A DNA stretch of 64,000 bases from Vibrio sp. D404a (GCF_030248535.1 NZ_JAHGAJ010000028.1:51797-115796), one strand, 5' to 3'. Numbered from the stretch's first letter, positions 9,057 to 18,619 are shown. A program made the numbers and translations. The notes: a model not told the origin generated them from the sequence alone.

Positions 9057-9216
9057 GACTCTCGTTACATTGCATTAACATAATTGCTATTCTAATCAGC
9101 AAGAAAGCAAATCGTGAGGTCACTAAAGGACAGTTAAGAGCCTTGAATCACGCTTTGATACTTGAAGTGAATCGGCATTAGAACTAGAAGACGAATAAAC
9201 AGGAGTGTGGATCACA

Positions 9217-10296
9217 GTGACAATAAAAAGCGAAGTGTTAGCGGCTTACCAACCGAGCAATGCTCATCAGTTGCTAGGAACGCTTGATATTGCTTTGCTA
9301 CTCTCCAGTTTGGAATCTCGCGGGTTAGATACCCAATCGCTTCTAGAGCCTTTGGGTTTGAGCGCGCTTGATTGGCAAGATGGCAATGCCCAGTTAAGTT
9401 ACGCGGATAAACTGGTGGTATTTAAAGCGGTCAACCGCCTGTTGCCCAATGAGGGGTTAGGTCTTTGGCTTGGAGAGCAAGCCACCTTAAGTCATTTTGG
9501 TGTGCTGGGATATGTATTGGCAACCAGCGAAAATGTGTTGGAAGCGATAAAAAGTGGTTTTAAGTATCTAAGGTTGAATGGGCCTATCTTTTCGGTTCTT
9601 CTGATTCAAGAGTCTGATTCTGTTGATGGCAAAAGCGAGGCCATCATTCGGATTGAAAACACCCTTGAGCTTGGCGAGATGCTCGCCTTTTGCTGTGAGT
9701 ACTTTTTCAGCTCGATAGTCTCTCTGTTTCACCAATTAACACGGTCACGCTTGTCTATTCATTCACTCAAGCTCTCTTATGCGCAGCCGCTTTACTCTAA
9801 AAATGAGCATGGTGATAAGTATCGGCATCGCTTTGATTGTGATGTTGAGTTTGATCATGAGTATTGTGAGTTACGCTTTGACAGTGCGCTACTGTTTGAG
9901 TGTTTGCCTAATCACGATGCCGCCACTTTAGAGCGCTACTTGGCATCTTGTCATAACATCATGGCGTCCTTTAGTTCTTCATCTGTTCTCGATAATCAAG
10001 TGAGAGCCATGCTTTATAGCGAACCCGGTCAGTTTCCTACGATTGAGCAACTCGCACATGAATTTGGTTGCTCGTCACGCACACTACGCCGTGATCTAGC
10101 GAAAGCAGGAACCAATTATCAATCCTTGTTATCTGAGGTTCGTATTGAGCTTGCCAAAGAGCTGCTACTGAATACTGACATGAGTGTCGAAGATATCGGC
10201 GAACGTCTTGGGTATAGCGATCCCGCTAATTTCCGCCGCGCATTCAAAATGTGGCTGAAACAAACCCCGGCGCAGTTTCGACGTCGTCTGAATTAG
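9217..10296 (+). CDS. AraC family transcriptional regulator
   Basis: About 359 residues. The N-terminal two thirds match the AraC 'arabinose-binding-like' domain of OruR/PhbR-type regulators (GLGLWLGEQATLSHFGVLGY). The C-terminal AraC/XylS DNA-binding domain is clear, with two helix-turn-helix units (FGCSSRTLRRDL and the signature IGERLGYSDPANFRRAFKMW). A GTG at 9205 is also in frame but overlaps the AGGAG ribosome site at 9201-9205, so GTG 9217 is preferred. It is divergent from the DUF2804 and hydroxylase genes, which are its likely targets; regulators of this type often respond to fatty acids or hydrophobic effectors. Confidence 0.9.
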   Translation: MTIKSEVLAAYQPSNAHQLLGTLDIALLLSSLESRGLDTQSLLEPLGLSALDWQDGNAQLSYADKLVVFKAVNRLLPNEGLGLWLGEQATLSHFGVLGYVLATSENVLEAIKSGFKYLRLNGPIFSVLLIQESDSVDGKSEAIIRIENTLELGEMLAFCCEYFFSSIVSLFHQLTRSRLSIHSLKLSYAQPLYSKNEHGDKYRHRFDCDVEFDHEYCELRFDSALLFECLPNHDAATLERYLASCHNIMASFSSSSVLDNQVRAMLYSEPGQFPTIEQLAHEFGCSSRTLRRDLAKAGTNYQSLLSEVRIELAKELLLNTDMSVEDIGERLGYSDPANFRRAFKMWLKQTPAQFRRRLN

Positions 10297-10408
10297 GAAC
10301 TTAACCAGTTTAGTGACTTATTGCTGTCATAAACCGAGTCGAGGATATAAACAGAACGACAAAAAACAGGTATGATAGGGCCGTTTTTAATCCTGAACTG
10401 GGAAAGTC

Positions 10409-10930
10409 ATGGCAAAGTTAACACTCCAAGAGCAGATGCTAAAAGCTGGCTTGGTTAATGAGAAAAAGCTGAAAAAAGCAAAGAAAGGCTCTAAAAAGTC
10501 ACGTGTTCAAGCTCGCGAAGCGAAAGCTGCAGCGGAAGAGAACCGTCTAGCGCAACAAGCGAAAGACAAAGAACTCAATCAACAAATGAAAGAGAAGCAG
10601 CTGAGCAAAGAGATCAAAGCTCAGGTGAAACAGTTGATTGCGATGAATAAGATCGAGCAAAAAGACGGCGAGATCAAATACAACTTTACTGACGGTACCT
10701 TGGTTAAGCATCTTTACGTTGAAGATTTGACTCAAAAGCAACTGAGTAAAGGTATTCTTAGTATCGCTCGTGATGGTGAAGGCTATGTGATCATCCCGAC
10801 CAGCGTTGCGAATAAGATTGCGATGCGTGACGAAGAGTCTATCGTTGATACTCAAGCGGCTTCTGAAGAAGCGGTTGATGAAGATGATCCGTACAAAGAC
10901 TTTGTCGTACCAGATGATTTGATGTGGTAA
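10409..10930 (+). CDS. DUF2058 family protein (YaiL-like)
   Basis: A 173-residue protein with a very basic, Lys/Gln/Ala-rich coiled-coil N-terminal half (about 1-75). A compact conserved C-terminal domain contains YNFTDGTLVKHLYV and YVIIPTSVANKIAMRDE. This is the DUF2058 family of E. coli YaiL, described as nucleoprotein- or polynucleotide-associated; the molecular role is unclear. The acidic tail contrasts with the basic head, which may allow RNA or ribosome contacts. It is monocistronic, with a strong terminator downstream. Confidence 0.88.
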   Translation: MAKLTLQEQMLKAGLVNEKKLKKAKKGSKKSRVQAREAKAAAEENRLAQQAKDKELNQQMKEKQLSKEIKAQVKQLIAMNKIEQKDGEIKYNFTDGTLVKHLYVEDLTQKQLSKGILSIARDGEGYVIIPTSVANKIAMRDEESIVDTQAASEEAVDEDDPYKDFVVPDDLMW

Positions 10931-10955
10931 TTAGGCACTAAGCCTTAAACGATTT

Positions 10956-10997
10956 AAAAATGCAGTTGCACTCGTAAGAGTCGACTGCATTTTTTTA
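10956..10997 (+). terminator. Terminator after the YaiL-like gene
   Basis: AAAATGCAGT pairs with ACTGCATTTT around a 17-nt loop that can itself fold (CTC..GAG), and a run of T follows. Confidence 0.8.
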
Positions 10998-11366
10998 TGC
11001 CTCGAGCAAGGTAATCACCGCAAATAGGATGGCATCGTTAACCGTTTATTGGGATGAGTAATAGCCTTACTCTGAGCAAGAAAATTAATTTGTACTCTAA
11101 CTATTTTTTGAAAAAAGTTACCACTGTTTAGTTCTTTATAATCAGATAGTTATGCTGCACTTGGTGAGTTAGTGCGCAGGCTTTACCAAAAAAGTATTTT
11201 ATTTTGTGTTATAATACCGCCTTCGGGATTGAGTAAGACGTCATAAGTGATTGATTAGATTCACTTATTTTTACCCCTTATATGGTATGGCGCGCTGATC
11301 AAATATTAATTGGATATGGAGTTGGTCCTTATATTCGGATTCTCGGATATGTGTGCATCTTAATTT
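10998..11366 (+). promoter_or_regulatory. Upstream region of the BCCT transporter gene
   Basis: About 370 bp of AT-rich DNA without a supportable gene. A perfect -10 hexamer TATAAT is at 11210-11215, with no good -35 at standard spacing, which suggests an activated promoter. The resulting leader of about 150 nt is long enough for post-transcriptional control. No recognisable riboswitch or operator was found. Confidence 0.4.
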
Positions 11367-12971
11367 ATGAGTTTTAAGTCAAAAAAATACAGTATAGATT
11401 CAACAGATTATCAAGTCGGTCAAGACAACATCAATAAATGGGGCATGGATGTCCACAACACGGTTTTTACTGCTTCTGCAGGCCTGTCAATTCTCTTCAT
11501 CGTAACCCTTCTTGCTATGGCTCCTGGCGATGCTAAAGCTGCCATCGACGCTGTGAAAGGTGCGGTACTCGCGAACTTCGATTTCCTATTCATGTGGGGC
11601 GCGAACCTTTTCCTAATCTTTGCTATTGGTCTAGCTTTCTCTCCGCTAGGTAAGATTCGTCTGGGTGGCGAAAACGCGACTGCGGATTACACAATGGCAT
11701 CATGGATCGCAATGCTGTTTGCAGCGGGTATGGGTATTGGCCTTATCTTCTGGGGTGTAGCAGAGCCTACGGCCTTCTTTACCAACTGGTTTGGTACACC
11801 ACTTAACGCAGAACCTTATACTGCAGCGGGTCGTGAAGCGGCATTAGGCGCAACGGTATTCCACTGGGGTCTACATGCTTGGGCTATCTACGGCATGGCA
11901 GCACTGTGTCTGGCTTACTTTGTTTACAATAAAGGTCTGCCACTCTCTATGCGTTCGGTATTCTACCCACTACTTGGCGACAAAGTTTGGGGTCGTACGG
12001 GCGACGTGATTGATGTGATGACCGTTCTTGTTACCCTGTTTGGTCTAGCAACTTCGCTTGGCCTAGGTGGTACGCAAGCAGCAAGTGGTATCAGCCACGT
12101 ATTTGGTCTAGAGAACAACTTGTTCCTACAACAGCTGATCATTGTTCTTATCATGGTGTTGGCGATCATCTCTGTACTTCGTGGTATGGACGGTGGTGTA
12201 AAACTGCTAAGTAACCTGAACATGGTTATCGCGTTTGTTTTTCTAGGTTTCATCGCGGTTCTAAACTTCACAACGGTACTAGACTCTGTGGCAACTGCAG
12301 TGACGGGCTATGTGAAAAATATTATCCCTCTAAGCCAAAACTCTGGTCGTGAAGATACAACTTGGCTACACGGTTGGACAGTATTCTACTGGGCATGGTG
12401 GGTAGCATACGCACCGTTCTTCGGTATGTTCGTAGCGCGAATCTCTAAAGGCCGTACGGTTCGTGAGTTCTTGTTGTGTGTTCTTATCATCCCTACGATT
12501 GTGACAACCGCTTGGATGTCTATTTTCGGTGGTGTGGCGATCGAACAAGTCATCGATAAAGTGGGTCAACTGGGTATCGATCAAGGTATCGCAGACGTAT
12601 CACTAAGCCTATTCTACATGCTGGATGCTTACCCAATGGGTAACATTCTGTCGGTTATTGCTGTTGCACTGATCATTGTATTCTTTGTAACGACTCTTGA
12701 CTCTGGCTCTATCGTTATCGACGGTATGACAGCGGGTGGTAAGCTTGAAGTGCCAGTTCGTCAAAAAGTTATCTGGGCTATCATCTCAGGTGCGATTGCG
12801 ATGGTTATGCTTTGGATTGGCGGTACTCAGTCAATTCAGGCGCTGCAATCAATCACTATCATTGCGGCACTGCCATTTACACTGATCCTTCTATTGGGTT
12901 GTGTGAGTCTGATTAAAGGTCTACTGACTGAAGTAGATCAACCAAAAGTCGCTGCTGATTCAACGAAGTAA
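11367..12971 (+). CDS. BCCT family betaine/choline/carnitine transporter
   Basis: A 534-residue transporter with about twelve membrane helices. BCCT signatures are visible: the glycine-rich GMGIGLIFWGVAEP segment (about 119-132) and the Trp-rich segment WAWWVAYAPFFGMFVARISKGRTVREF (split here: WAWWVAYAPFFG then MFVARISKGRTVREF), which form the trimethylammonium binding site and the conserved helix 8 loop. These carriers import glycine betaine, choline or related osmolytes using Na+ or H+, and marine vibrios carry several for salt stress. Exact substrate cannot be read from sequence. The ATG lacks an obvious ribosome site. It is followed by a strong terminator. Confidence 0.93.
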   Translation: MSFKSKKYSIDSTDYQVGQDNINKWGMDVHNTVFTASAGLSILFIVTLLAMAPGDAKAAIDAVKGAVLANFDFLFMWGANLFLIFAIGLAFSPLGKIRLGGENATADYTMASWIAMLFAAGMGIGLIFWGVAEPTAFFTNWFGTPLNAEPYTAAGREAALGATVFHWGLHAWAIYGMAALCLAYFVYNKGLPLSMRSVFYPLLGDKVWGRTGDVIDVMTVLVTLFGLATSLGLGGTQAASGISHVFGLENNLFLQQLIIVLIMVLAIISVLRGMDGGVKLLSNLNMVIAFVFLGFIAVLNFTTVLDSVATAVTGYVKNIIPLSQNSGREDTTWLHGWTVFYWAWWVAYAPFFGMFVARISKGRTVREFLLCVLIIPTIVTTAWMSIFGGVAIEQVIDKVGQLGIDQGIADVSLSLFYMLDAYPMGNILSVIAVALIIVFFVTTLDSGSIVIDGMTAGGKLEVPVRQKVIWAIISGAIAMVMLWIGGTQSIQALQSITIIAALPFTLILLLGCVSLIKGLLTEVDQPKVAADSTK

Positions 12972-13030
12972 TGCTTTAAATACGGCGAGATGTTTGTCGC
13001 CGTTGCTCAGATAAGCAAAGTAAAAATATG

Positions 13031-13062
13031 AAAAACGCCCTTGTTGATGCAAGGGCGTTTTT
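13031..13062 (+). terminator. Terminator after the BCCT gene
   Basis: The stem AAAAACGCCCTT / AAGGGCGTTTTT with an 8-nt loop and a T tract is a strong intrinsic terminator. Confidence 0.88.
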
Positions 13063-13188
13063 GTTTACTAGCCATATTTTGTTGGACAACTTTCGCTGTT
13101 GAGTGAAGTCATGGCTTAAAAAGCGTTTCAGAGTCGAAAGGCGTGAGTTGCGAAAGGTTCGAGTAAGGAAGGGTACTCTTACCGAGGA

Positions 13189-13377
13189 CTACCTTTCTGG
13201 AATTCGACTATAGACTTTGCTATCCATTTCTAGGCTTTCAGACGAGAGTTCGGCTAACACACGCTGTTCGTACTGTTCATAGCCATCGAAGCGGCATTCG
13301 CCAATCTCATTTCGTGGGCACACGTGTACATGGTGTCTTTCGATTAACTCGGTCGAGCAGAACGGGCAGTATTTCAT
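13189..13377 (-). CDS. Small zinc-ribbon protein, function unknown
   Basis: A 62-residue protein with C4-x2-C7 near the start and C20/C28 plus several His residues further on, which looks like a small zinc ribbon. The start has an excellent ribosome site (AGGAGG, 5 nt spacing), so it is likely expressed. The C-terminal half is charged and helical. It stands alone between the BCCT gene and a LysR gene. I do not recognise a named family; a conserved Vibrio protein binding zinc, nucleic acid or a partner protein is the safest description. Confidence 0.75.
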   Translation of the reverse strand: MKYCPFCSTELIERHHVHVCPRNEIGECRFDGYEQYEQRVLAELSSESLEMDSKVYSRIPER

Positions 13378-13473
13378 ACATCCTCCTGATGGTACTCATT
13401 GTCTTAATGGGTAGTGTCAGTAACGCAAATCCATGTTTCGATTTGATGGCATTTTTAAGTCATAACTTAATTT

Positions 13474-13503
13474 GGCGATGCGCATTCCAATGCGTACATC
13501 GCC
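13474..13503. repeat. Imperfect inverted repeat / stem-loop
   Basis: GGCGATG-C-GCATT-CC-AATGC-GTA-CATCGCC forms a long hairpin with a small internal loop. There is no adjacent T tract, so it is not a typical terminator. It lies in the gap of about 260 bp between the zinc-ribbon gene and the LysR gene, which otherwise shows nothing I can support. Confidence 0.5.
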
Positions 13504-13638
13504 ACCTTGGCTATCAGAGCATTATTCGAAAAGGAGGACGCAGACGATCACTTGTGTTTGACGAGAAAAGTAACAAAGTGTGTCGTCTGTATAGTGTTGA
13601 TAAGGGGTCATAGACCTAATGTACTGATAGGTATTGAG

Positions 13639-14529
13639 TTAGTTGTTTGACTCAAGCTCTTCAAAGTAACTCTGAACAAATTTAACAAAGGCTTTGTGTT
13701 TTCTCGCGGGGTAGACCATTTGCGGATAAAACAGGTAAATCGAGTTGCCATGAGCGATACATTCATCAGTGAGTAGTGGTGTGAGAGTGCCTTGTTTTAC
13801 CTCGTCGGCGACGTAGTAACTGGCGATACGTATAATACCGCTGCCACGCACAGCCTGTTGCTTTAATAGGTGGTTTTCATTGCTCGATAACCATCCTGAA
13901 ACATGCACATTGCCACTTTTAAATGGCCATTCATGTTGATGTAATGTTGCGAGGCATTGGTGATCTTGAAGATCATCCAATGAACTGGGCGTACCGAATT
14001 GATCGAGGTAACTAGGCGCAGCCACTAAGTCATGTTGATAGGAGAGCAGCTTTTTCGCAACCATGTTTTCTGGTGGGGTATTGGTAGCACGAAAGGCAAT
14101 ATCAATGTCTTCTCGATTGAGGTTGTAGGTGGTGTAACTGCTGTTGATTTCGAAATAGATCTCTGGGTATAACGCTTGGAAGCGTTGGCATAAATCTGAG
14201 AGAAAAACCTCGGTGAACATCTTAGGTGCAGTAATTCTAAGTACACCTTTAATCGCTTCATGTTCATCCGACACGCTGCGTTCTAGGTCTAGCACTTGAG
14301 AACGAATAACCAGCCCCTGAGCAAGCGCACGCTCGCCTTGAAGTGTTAGCCGAACACTGCGTGTGGTGCGCACTAGCAGTGGGCATTCTAAGTCGCTCTC
14401 CAAACGCTTTATCTGCTCAGAGAGGTAACTTTTTGAAATACCGAGTCGTTCTGCTGCTTTGGTGAAGTTAAGCTGCTGAGCAAGCTCAACAAACAACATT
14501 AACCTTTCAATCCGTTTGTGCTCGTTCAT
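13639..14529 (-). CDS. LysR family transcriptional regulator
   Basis: A 296-residue LysR-type regulator. The N-terminal winged HTH is clear (LNFTKAAERLGISKSYLSEQIKRLE), followed by the periplasmic-binding-like effector domain. The frame extends 15 codons further upstream, but the ATG at 14529 has a good AAGGA ribosome site and gives the family's normal N-terminus. The gene is divergent from the aldo-keto reductase across about 120 bp, the usual arrangement for a LysR protein controlling its neighbour. It resembles the CrgA/DsdC-like subgroup; the effector is unknown. Confidence 0.9.
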   Translation of the reverse strand: MNEHKRIERLMLFVELAQQLNFTKAAERLGISKSYLSEQIKRLESDLECPLLVRTTRSVRLTLQGERALAQGLVIRSQVLDLERSVSDEHEAIKGVLRITAPKMFTEVFLSDLCQRFQALYPEIYFEINSSYTTYNLNREDIDIAFRATNTPPENMVAKKLLSYQHDLVAAPSYLDQFGTPSSLDDLQDHQCLATLHQHEWPFKSGNVHVSGWLSSNENHLLKQQAVRGSGIIRIASYYVADEVKQGTLTPLLTDECIAHGNSIYLFYPQMVYPARKHKAFVKFVQSYFEELESNN

Positions 14530-14649
14530 GTATCGTCCTTCATAACTCTTTTGTTCATTATAGCGAACAATCATTTCGGATTCAGGCTATTCTGTTTTTC
14601 TCGTAGAACAATATGATTAGGGCTGATTTTATGAATACGAGAATGAATA

Positions 14650-15624
14650 ATGAAAAACGTACTTCCTTTGTCAACACATCTATCAAATGTTAGTGAGATT
14701 GCTTACGGCTGTATGGGGCTAGGCGGCGGTTGGAATGACAACCCTGTATCTCAAGATGACGTTTATCAAACACAGAGCATTATTGAGACGGCGATGGCGT
14801 TAGGGATTAACCTGTTTGACCATGCTGATATCTATACTTTTTCAAAAGCCGAGCAGGCCTTTGGTCAGGTACTAAAAAGCCAGCCAGAACTGCGCGATCA
14901 AATGTTTTTACAGTCGAAATGTGGCATTCGTTTTCAAGGTGAAGGTAACGTTGGACGTTATGATTTCTCTGCGCAATGGGTTCAAAACTCCGTTGAAGGC
15001 ATTTTAGAACGTTTGAATACTGAGAAGCTGGATGTGCTGTTACTGCACCGTCCAGATCCTCTGATGGAGCTTGATGAGCTAGCGCGCACGCTTCAAGATC
15101 TGCAATCGGCAGGTAAAGTATCGCACTTTGGCGTTTCAAATATGAGTGGTCATCAAATCGAGTTCTTACAATCTGCTCTGGATCAGCCATTAGTTGTGAA
15201 CCAAATGGAAATGAGCCTTGCAAAGCTTGATTGGCTAAACGATGTTGTACTGGTTAACTCACAAGGTTTGAATGAGTCGGATTGGGCTCCGGGCACGCTA
15301 GAGTACTGTCGTGCTAAGGGTGTGCAACTTCAAGCTTGGGGCTGTTTAGCACAAGGCCGATTCTCTGAACAAGGTCTGAGCTCAGAGGATGAAAGTGTCC
15401 GCGCAACTGCGAAGTACGTGCAGCAGTTGGCTGAGCAATACGGCGTGACAAGTGAAGCGATCGTACTGGCGTTCTTATTACGTCACCCTGCAAATATTCA
15501 ACCTGTTATTGGCACAACCAACCTAGAGAGAATCCGCGCGAGTGTGGCGGCGACTCAGGTTAATCTGACCCGTGAAGAGTGGTACAACTTATTTGTTTAC
15601 TCTCGTGGTCAGGCTCTGCCATAG
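14650..15624 (+). CDS. Aldo/keto reductase (YdhF-like)
   Basis: A 324-residue TIM-barrel oxidoreductase that reduces carbonyls with NAD(P)H. Family features are FDHADIY (D57, Y62 of the catalytic tetrad), the Lys in LQSKCGIR, the His in LLLHRPDPL, and a C-terminal cofactor segment with PVIGTTNLERIRAS. Overall it looks most like E. coli YdhF. It is divergent from the LysR regulator and followed by a GlcG/HbpS-family gene only a few bases downstream, so the two likely form an operon under LysR control. Confidence 0.92.
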   Translation: MKNVLPLSTHLSNVSEIAYGCMGLGGGWNDNPVSQDDVYQTQSIIETAMALGINLFDHADIYTFSKAEQAFGQVLKSQPELRDQMFLQSKCGIRFQGEGNVGRYDFSAQWVQNSVEGILERLNTEKLDVLLLHRPDPLMELDELARTLQDLQSAGKVSHFGVSNMSGHQIEFLQSALDQPLVVNQMEMSLAKLDWLNDVVLVNSQGLNESDWAPGTLEYCRAKGVQLQAWGCLAQGRFSEQGLSSEDESVRATAKYVQQLAEQYGVTSEAIVLAFLLRHPANIQPVIGTTNLERIRASVAATQVNLTREEWYNLFVYSRGQALP

Positions 15625-15633
15625 GTGAACATT

Positions 15634-16029
15634 ATGCTGACTTTATTACAAGCACAACAAGCCGTGACTACTGCGATTGAAACAGCCACAAACAATAACC
15701 AACAAGTCGCCGTAGCGGTGTGTGATACTCACGGTGAGTTAATCGCATTTGCAAAAATGGATGAGGTGAGTGTGCAAGCGGGCTTACTCGCAAAGAGCAA
15801 AGCTTATACCTCAGCGCGTGATCGCCAGCCAAGCGGTAACTTGGGTGAGTGGGCGAGAGTGACAGGCAAAGATATTAGTTACTGGAATGACCCAAACATT
15901 ACAGGCTTTAAAGGTGGTGTGCCTATCTTGTCTCAAGGTCGTGTTGTTGGGGCGATTGGTATTAGTGGATTGAGTGAAGAAGAGGATGAATCGCTTGCTC
16001 AACTGAGTATCTCTGAACTCAGCCTTTAA
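15634..16029 (+). CDS. GlcG/HbpS family heme-binding-like protein
   Basis: About 131 residues of the GlcG/HbpS (DUF336) family. The start region LLQAQQAVTTAIETA, the core AVCDTHGELIAFAKMD and GGVPILSQGRVVGAIGISG are typical. HbpS of Streptomyces binds heme and senses oxidative stress; most other members are uncharacterised partners of oxidoreductase genes. A GTG at 15625 directly abuts the upstream stop codon, but ATG 15634 has AGGTG at good spacing and is preferred. It is probably co-transcribed with the aldo-keto reductase. Confidence 0.85.
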   Translation: MLTLLQAQQAVTTAIETATNNNQQVAVAVCDTHGELIAFAKMDEVSVQAGLLAKSKAYTSARDRQPSGNLGEWARVTGKDISYWNDPNITGFKGGVPILSQGRVVGAIGISGLSEEEDESLAQLSISELSL

Positions 16030-16047
16030 TATTCCAGCTCTCTAAAT

Positions 16048-16079
16048 AAAAACCGATGCAATGACGCATCGGTTTTTTT
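16048..16079 (+). terminator. Terminator after the AKR-GlcG operon
   Basis: AAAAACCGATGC / GCATCGGTTTTT with a 6-nt loop and an eight-base T run marks the operon end. Confidence 0.88.
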
Positions 16080-16134
16080 GTTTTAGCCCAAGTGAGTGTT
16101 AGTCACTTATCTTTAGGTAATTCTGTTGTTCAGA

Positions 16135-17508
16135 TTAAGCTTGTGCTTGTTGAAGAGCTTTTTGCTCTTCTTTATTACCCAGAATACGGCTTGTAATTGT
16201 ACCAGCTGTCATTGCACCAGATACGTTAAGCGCAGTACGAGCCATATCGATAAGTGGCTCGATAGAGATAAGCAGTGCTGCGATAGTCACAGGTAGACCC
16301 ATAGCTGGCAGTACGATAAGTGCAGCGAAGGTCGCGCCACCGCCGACACCAGCGATACCAAATGAGCTAACAGTGATGATTGCGATTAACGACAGAATGA
16401 AATTGATATCCATTGGGTTGATACCCATGGTTGGTGCAACCATAACCGCTAACATAGCAGGGTAGATGCCCGCACAGCCGTTTTGGCCGATTGTCGCACC
16501 AAATGATGCAGATAGGTTTGCAATCGCTGGTGGCACATTTAGCTTAGTAATTTGAGCTTCTACGTTAAGTGGAATTGTCGCTGCAGAACTACGAGACGTG
16601 AATGCGAACGTCAGTACTGGCCAAATCTTCTGAAAGTACTCTTTCGGGTTAACACCAACAAATGATACCAATACACCGTGTACGACAAACATCAGTAGAA
16701 TCGCAACGTACGATGCAACGATGAAGCCAAGTAGGCTTAGGATGTCAGATGCACTTGAAGTCGCAACCACTTTTGCCATAAGAGCCGCGATACCGTAAGG
16801 CGTTAATGCCATGATCATCTTAACAAGACGCATAACGATAGATTGAGCCGCTTCTACGAAAGTGCGAATTGGAGACTCTAGCTCTTCTTTCTCTGCCATC
16901 ACTTTACGTGCCGCAATACCAGTTAGCACACCAAAGATAACAACCGCGATGATAGACGTTGAACGAGCGCCAGTGAGATCGGCAAATGGGTTAGTTGGGA
17001 TAAAGCTTACCAGCATTTGAGGAATCGTTAGATCAGACACGCGGTCAGCACGAGTTTCCAGTGCCGCTAGGCGTGCAGTTTCACGAGCGCCCTCAGTTAG
17101 GCCTTCAGCAGACAGACCGAACGCCTGCGTTACCATGATACCGATAATCGCAGAAATAGCTGTGGTTGCCAGCAGTACAGAGATAGTGATGCCTGAGATT
17201 TTACCCAGTGAACCGCCTTTCTCTAGTTTCACAACCGCTGCGATCATTGAAACTAGTACTAATGGCATGATCACCATTTTAAGCAGCCCAACGTAACCGC
17301 GGCCAACAATGTTCACCCAGTCTAATGTCTCTTTAATGATTGGGTTGCCTTCGCCAAACAGCAGTTGCAGACCTAAGCCAAAGCCACTACCGAAAACAAG
17401 ACCAAGTAATACTAAGCGTGAAAGGGTGTGTTCTTTCTTCTGCTGTCCGTAGAGAAAAAAGAGAATACCAGTGAATACCGCTAAGGCAGCGATAGCAGGG
17501 AATGACAT
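16135..17508 (-). CDS. tcyP: L-cystine:cation symporter (TcyP/YdjN type)
   Basis: A 457-residue dicarboxylate/amino acid:cation symporter (DAACS family) with eight or so transmembrane helices and re-entrant loops. The N-terminal region (WVNIVGRGYVGLLKMVIMPLV) and the substrate-binding segments TFAFTSRSSAATIPLN and GQNGCAGIYPAM resemble E. coli TcyP (YdjN), the L-cystine/selenocystine importer. Upstream there are about 180 AT-rich bases with no clear operator. Glutamate or aspartate transport is the alternative, but the TcyP-like N-terminus makes cystine more likely. Confidence 0.85.
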   Translation of the reverse strand: MSFPAIAALAVFTGILFFLYGQQKKEHTLSRLVLLGLVFGSGFGLGLQLLFGEGNPIIKETLDWVNIVGRGYVGLLKMVIMPLVLVSMIAAVVKLEKGGSLGKISGITISVLLATTAISAIIGIMVTQAFGLSAEGLTEGARETARLAALETRADRVSDLTIPQMLVSFIPTNPFADLTGARSTSIIAVVIFGVLTGIAARKVMAEKEELESPIRTFVEAAQSIVMRLVKMIMALTPYGIAALMAKVVATSSASDILSLLGFIVASYVAILLMFVVHGVLVSFVGVNPKEYFQKIWPVLTFAFTSRSSAATIPLNVEAQITKLNVPPAIANLSASFGATIGQNGCAGIYPAMLAVMVAPTMGINPMDINFILSLIAIITVSSFGIAGVGGGATFAALIVLPAMGLPVTIAALLISIEPLIDMARTALNVSGAMTAGTITSRILGNKEEQKALQQAQA

Positions 17509-17693
17509 TTAATTTCCTTATGAATTACTTCAAAATAATTGAATGCCTAGATATATAGGCATGAGTACTGTTAGCTAAAATAACGTTCTGTAACAAAACG
17601 TAAAATAAGGAAAAGTAATTTGATAGATCGATTCGTAATATCCATCAAATAGATTGATGAGATATTCAACATTGTGATGAATCAGTAGCCTTT

Positions 17694-18389
17694 TTAGCGG
17701 TATTTCGCCAATAAATTAAGCATTTCACTCGAACTGTAAATTTCGACATTTTTGAAATTATTTTCGAATAATTTATAGAGCATCGCTTTAGCTACGGATT
17801 TTGAGTCGATTGGGCGTAGGTTTTTTAAACTGCCAACCATAAAAGGTTTGAAGATTGGTGAGAGGGCTTGAAGAAACTTTTCGTCGGTTCTTGGTTGTTT
17901 TCTTGTGCCAAGTAGAGGCCCAGGGCGAGCTATGAAAAGCTGCTTAAAACCCATTCGAAGAAGGTTTTGCTCCATCTGCCCCTTGCACTTTAGGTAATGA
18001 GAATATGAGGTGGTCGATGCACCATAGCTCGACACCACAGCAACTCGTTCAACACCCAAGAACTTCATGGTCTGAGCCACATGAGTGACTAATTCAACAT
18101 CGATTTTGCGTAATGCCGCTTTTGAACCTGCTTGCTTGATGGTTGTACCTAGGCAAATAACACCAAGGGTTGGTCTTGGGTTGTTGTCATCCCAATTGGT
18201 CACATTGAGATCACCGTTGATGATTTGAACCAACTTAGCGGGTTTTGGCTCTGTGTTGATTGATGAACGTGATAAGGCGTAAACCGTCTGCACTGCAGGT
18301 TCATTGAGCAATTGATCTAACACATGGCCGCCAATCAAACCTGTCGCGCCTGCAACAATGACAGAAGAGTTGTCACCTTGAATGGACAT
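17694..18389 (-). CDS. NAD(P)-binding oxidoreductase, atypical SDR-like
   Basis: A 231-residue Rossmann protein. The dinucleotide-binding motif is GATGLIG (about 14-20), and an SSYGAS segment (about 120) is followed by YSHYLKCKGQME, which carries the SDR Tyr-x3-Lys arrangement. It resembles the HTATIP2/TIP30-like and YbjT-type NAD(P)H-binding family. Substrate is unknown. The C-terminal residues end in an AT-rich stretch. It appears to be a single-gene unit, about 185 bp from tcyP. Confidence 0.82.
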   Translation of the reverse strand: MSIQGDNSSVIVAGATGLIGGHVLDQLLNEPAVQTVYALSRSSINTEPKPAKLVQIINGDLNVTNWDDNNPRPTLGVICLGTTIKQAGSKAALRKIDVELVTHVAQTMKFLGVERVAVVSSYGASTTSYSHYLKCKGQMEQNLLRMGFKQLFIARPGPLLGTRKQPRTDEKFLQALSPIFKPFMVGSLKNLRPIDSKSVAKAMLYKLFENNFKNVEIYSSSEMLNLLAKYR

Positions 18390-18560
18390 GTGTACTCCTT
18401 ACAAAAGAATGATCGATACTCAATTAGCCCCTGAAGCATTGAGCCGTGGACAGTGAAATGCTTGTGTCTGATATTTAGTTTTGGATCAATCTACGCATAA
18501 GATCCAGAAAAAACCGTGAGGGTTTCAACAAATTATTCATATTTACAGTGATTTGGCGTG

Positions 18561-18591
18561 AAAAAACAAAAGCCCGCGGGGAGCGGGCTTT
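18561..18591 (-). terminator. Terminator of the 28-aa microprotein gene
   Basis: On the minus strand AAAGCCCGC pairs with GCGGGCTTT around a 5-nt loop, followed by TTTTGTTTTTT. It lies about 30 nt after the small ORF and would give a very short transcript. Confidence 0.82.
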
Positions 18592-18619
18592 CTGGCTTGC
18601 GTTGGAGACAAACGCTTAC

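Noticed and set aside
13314..13613. Plus-strand frame of 99 codons
   Set aside because: It overlaps the zinc-ribbon gene on the other strand, which has an excellent ribosome site and cysteine motif; the plus frame has no recognisable features.
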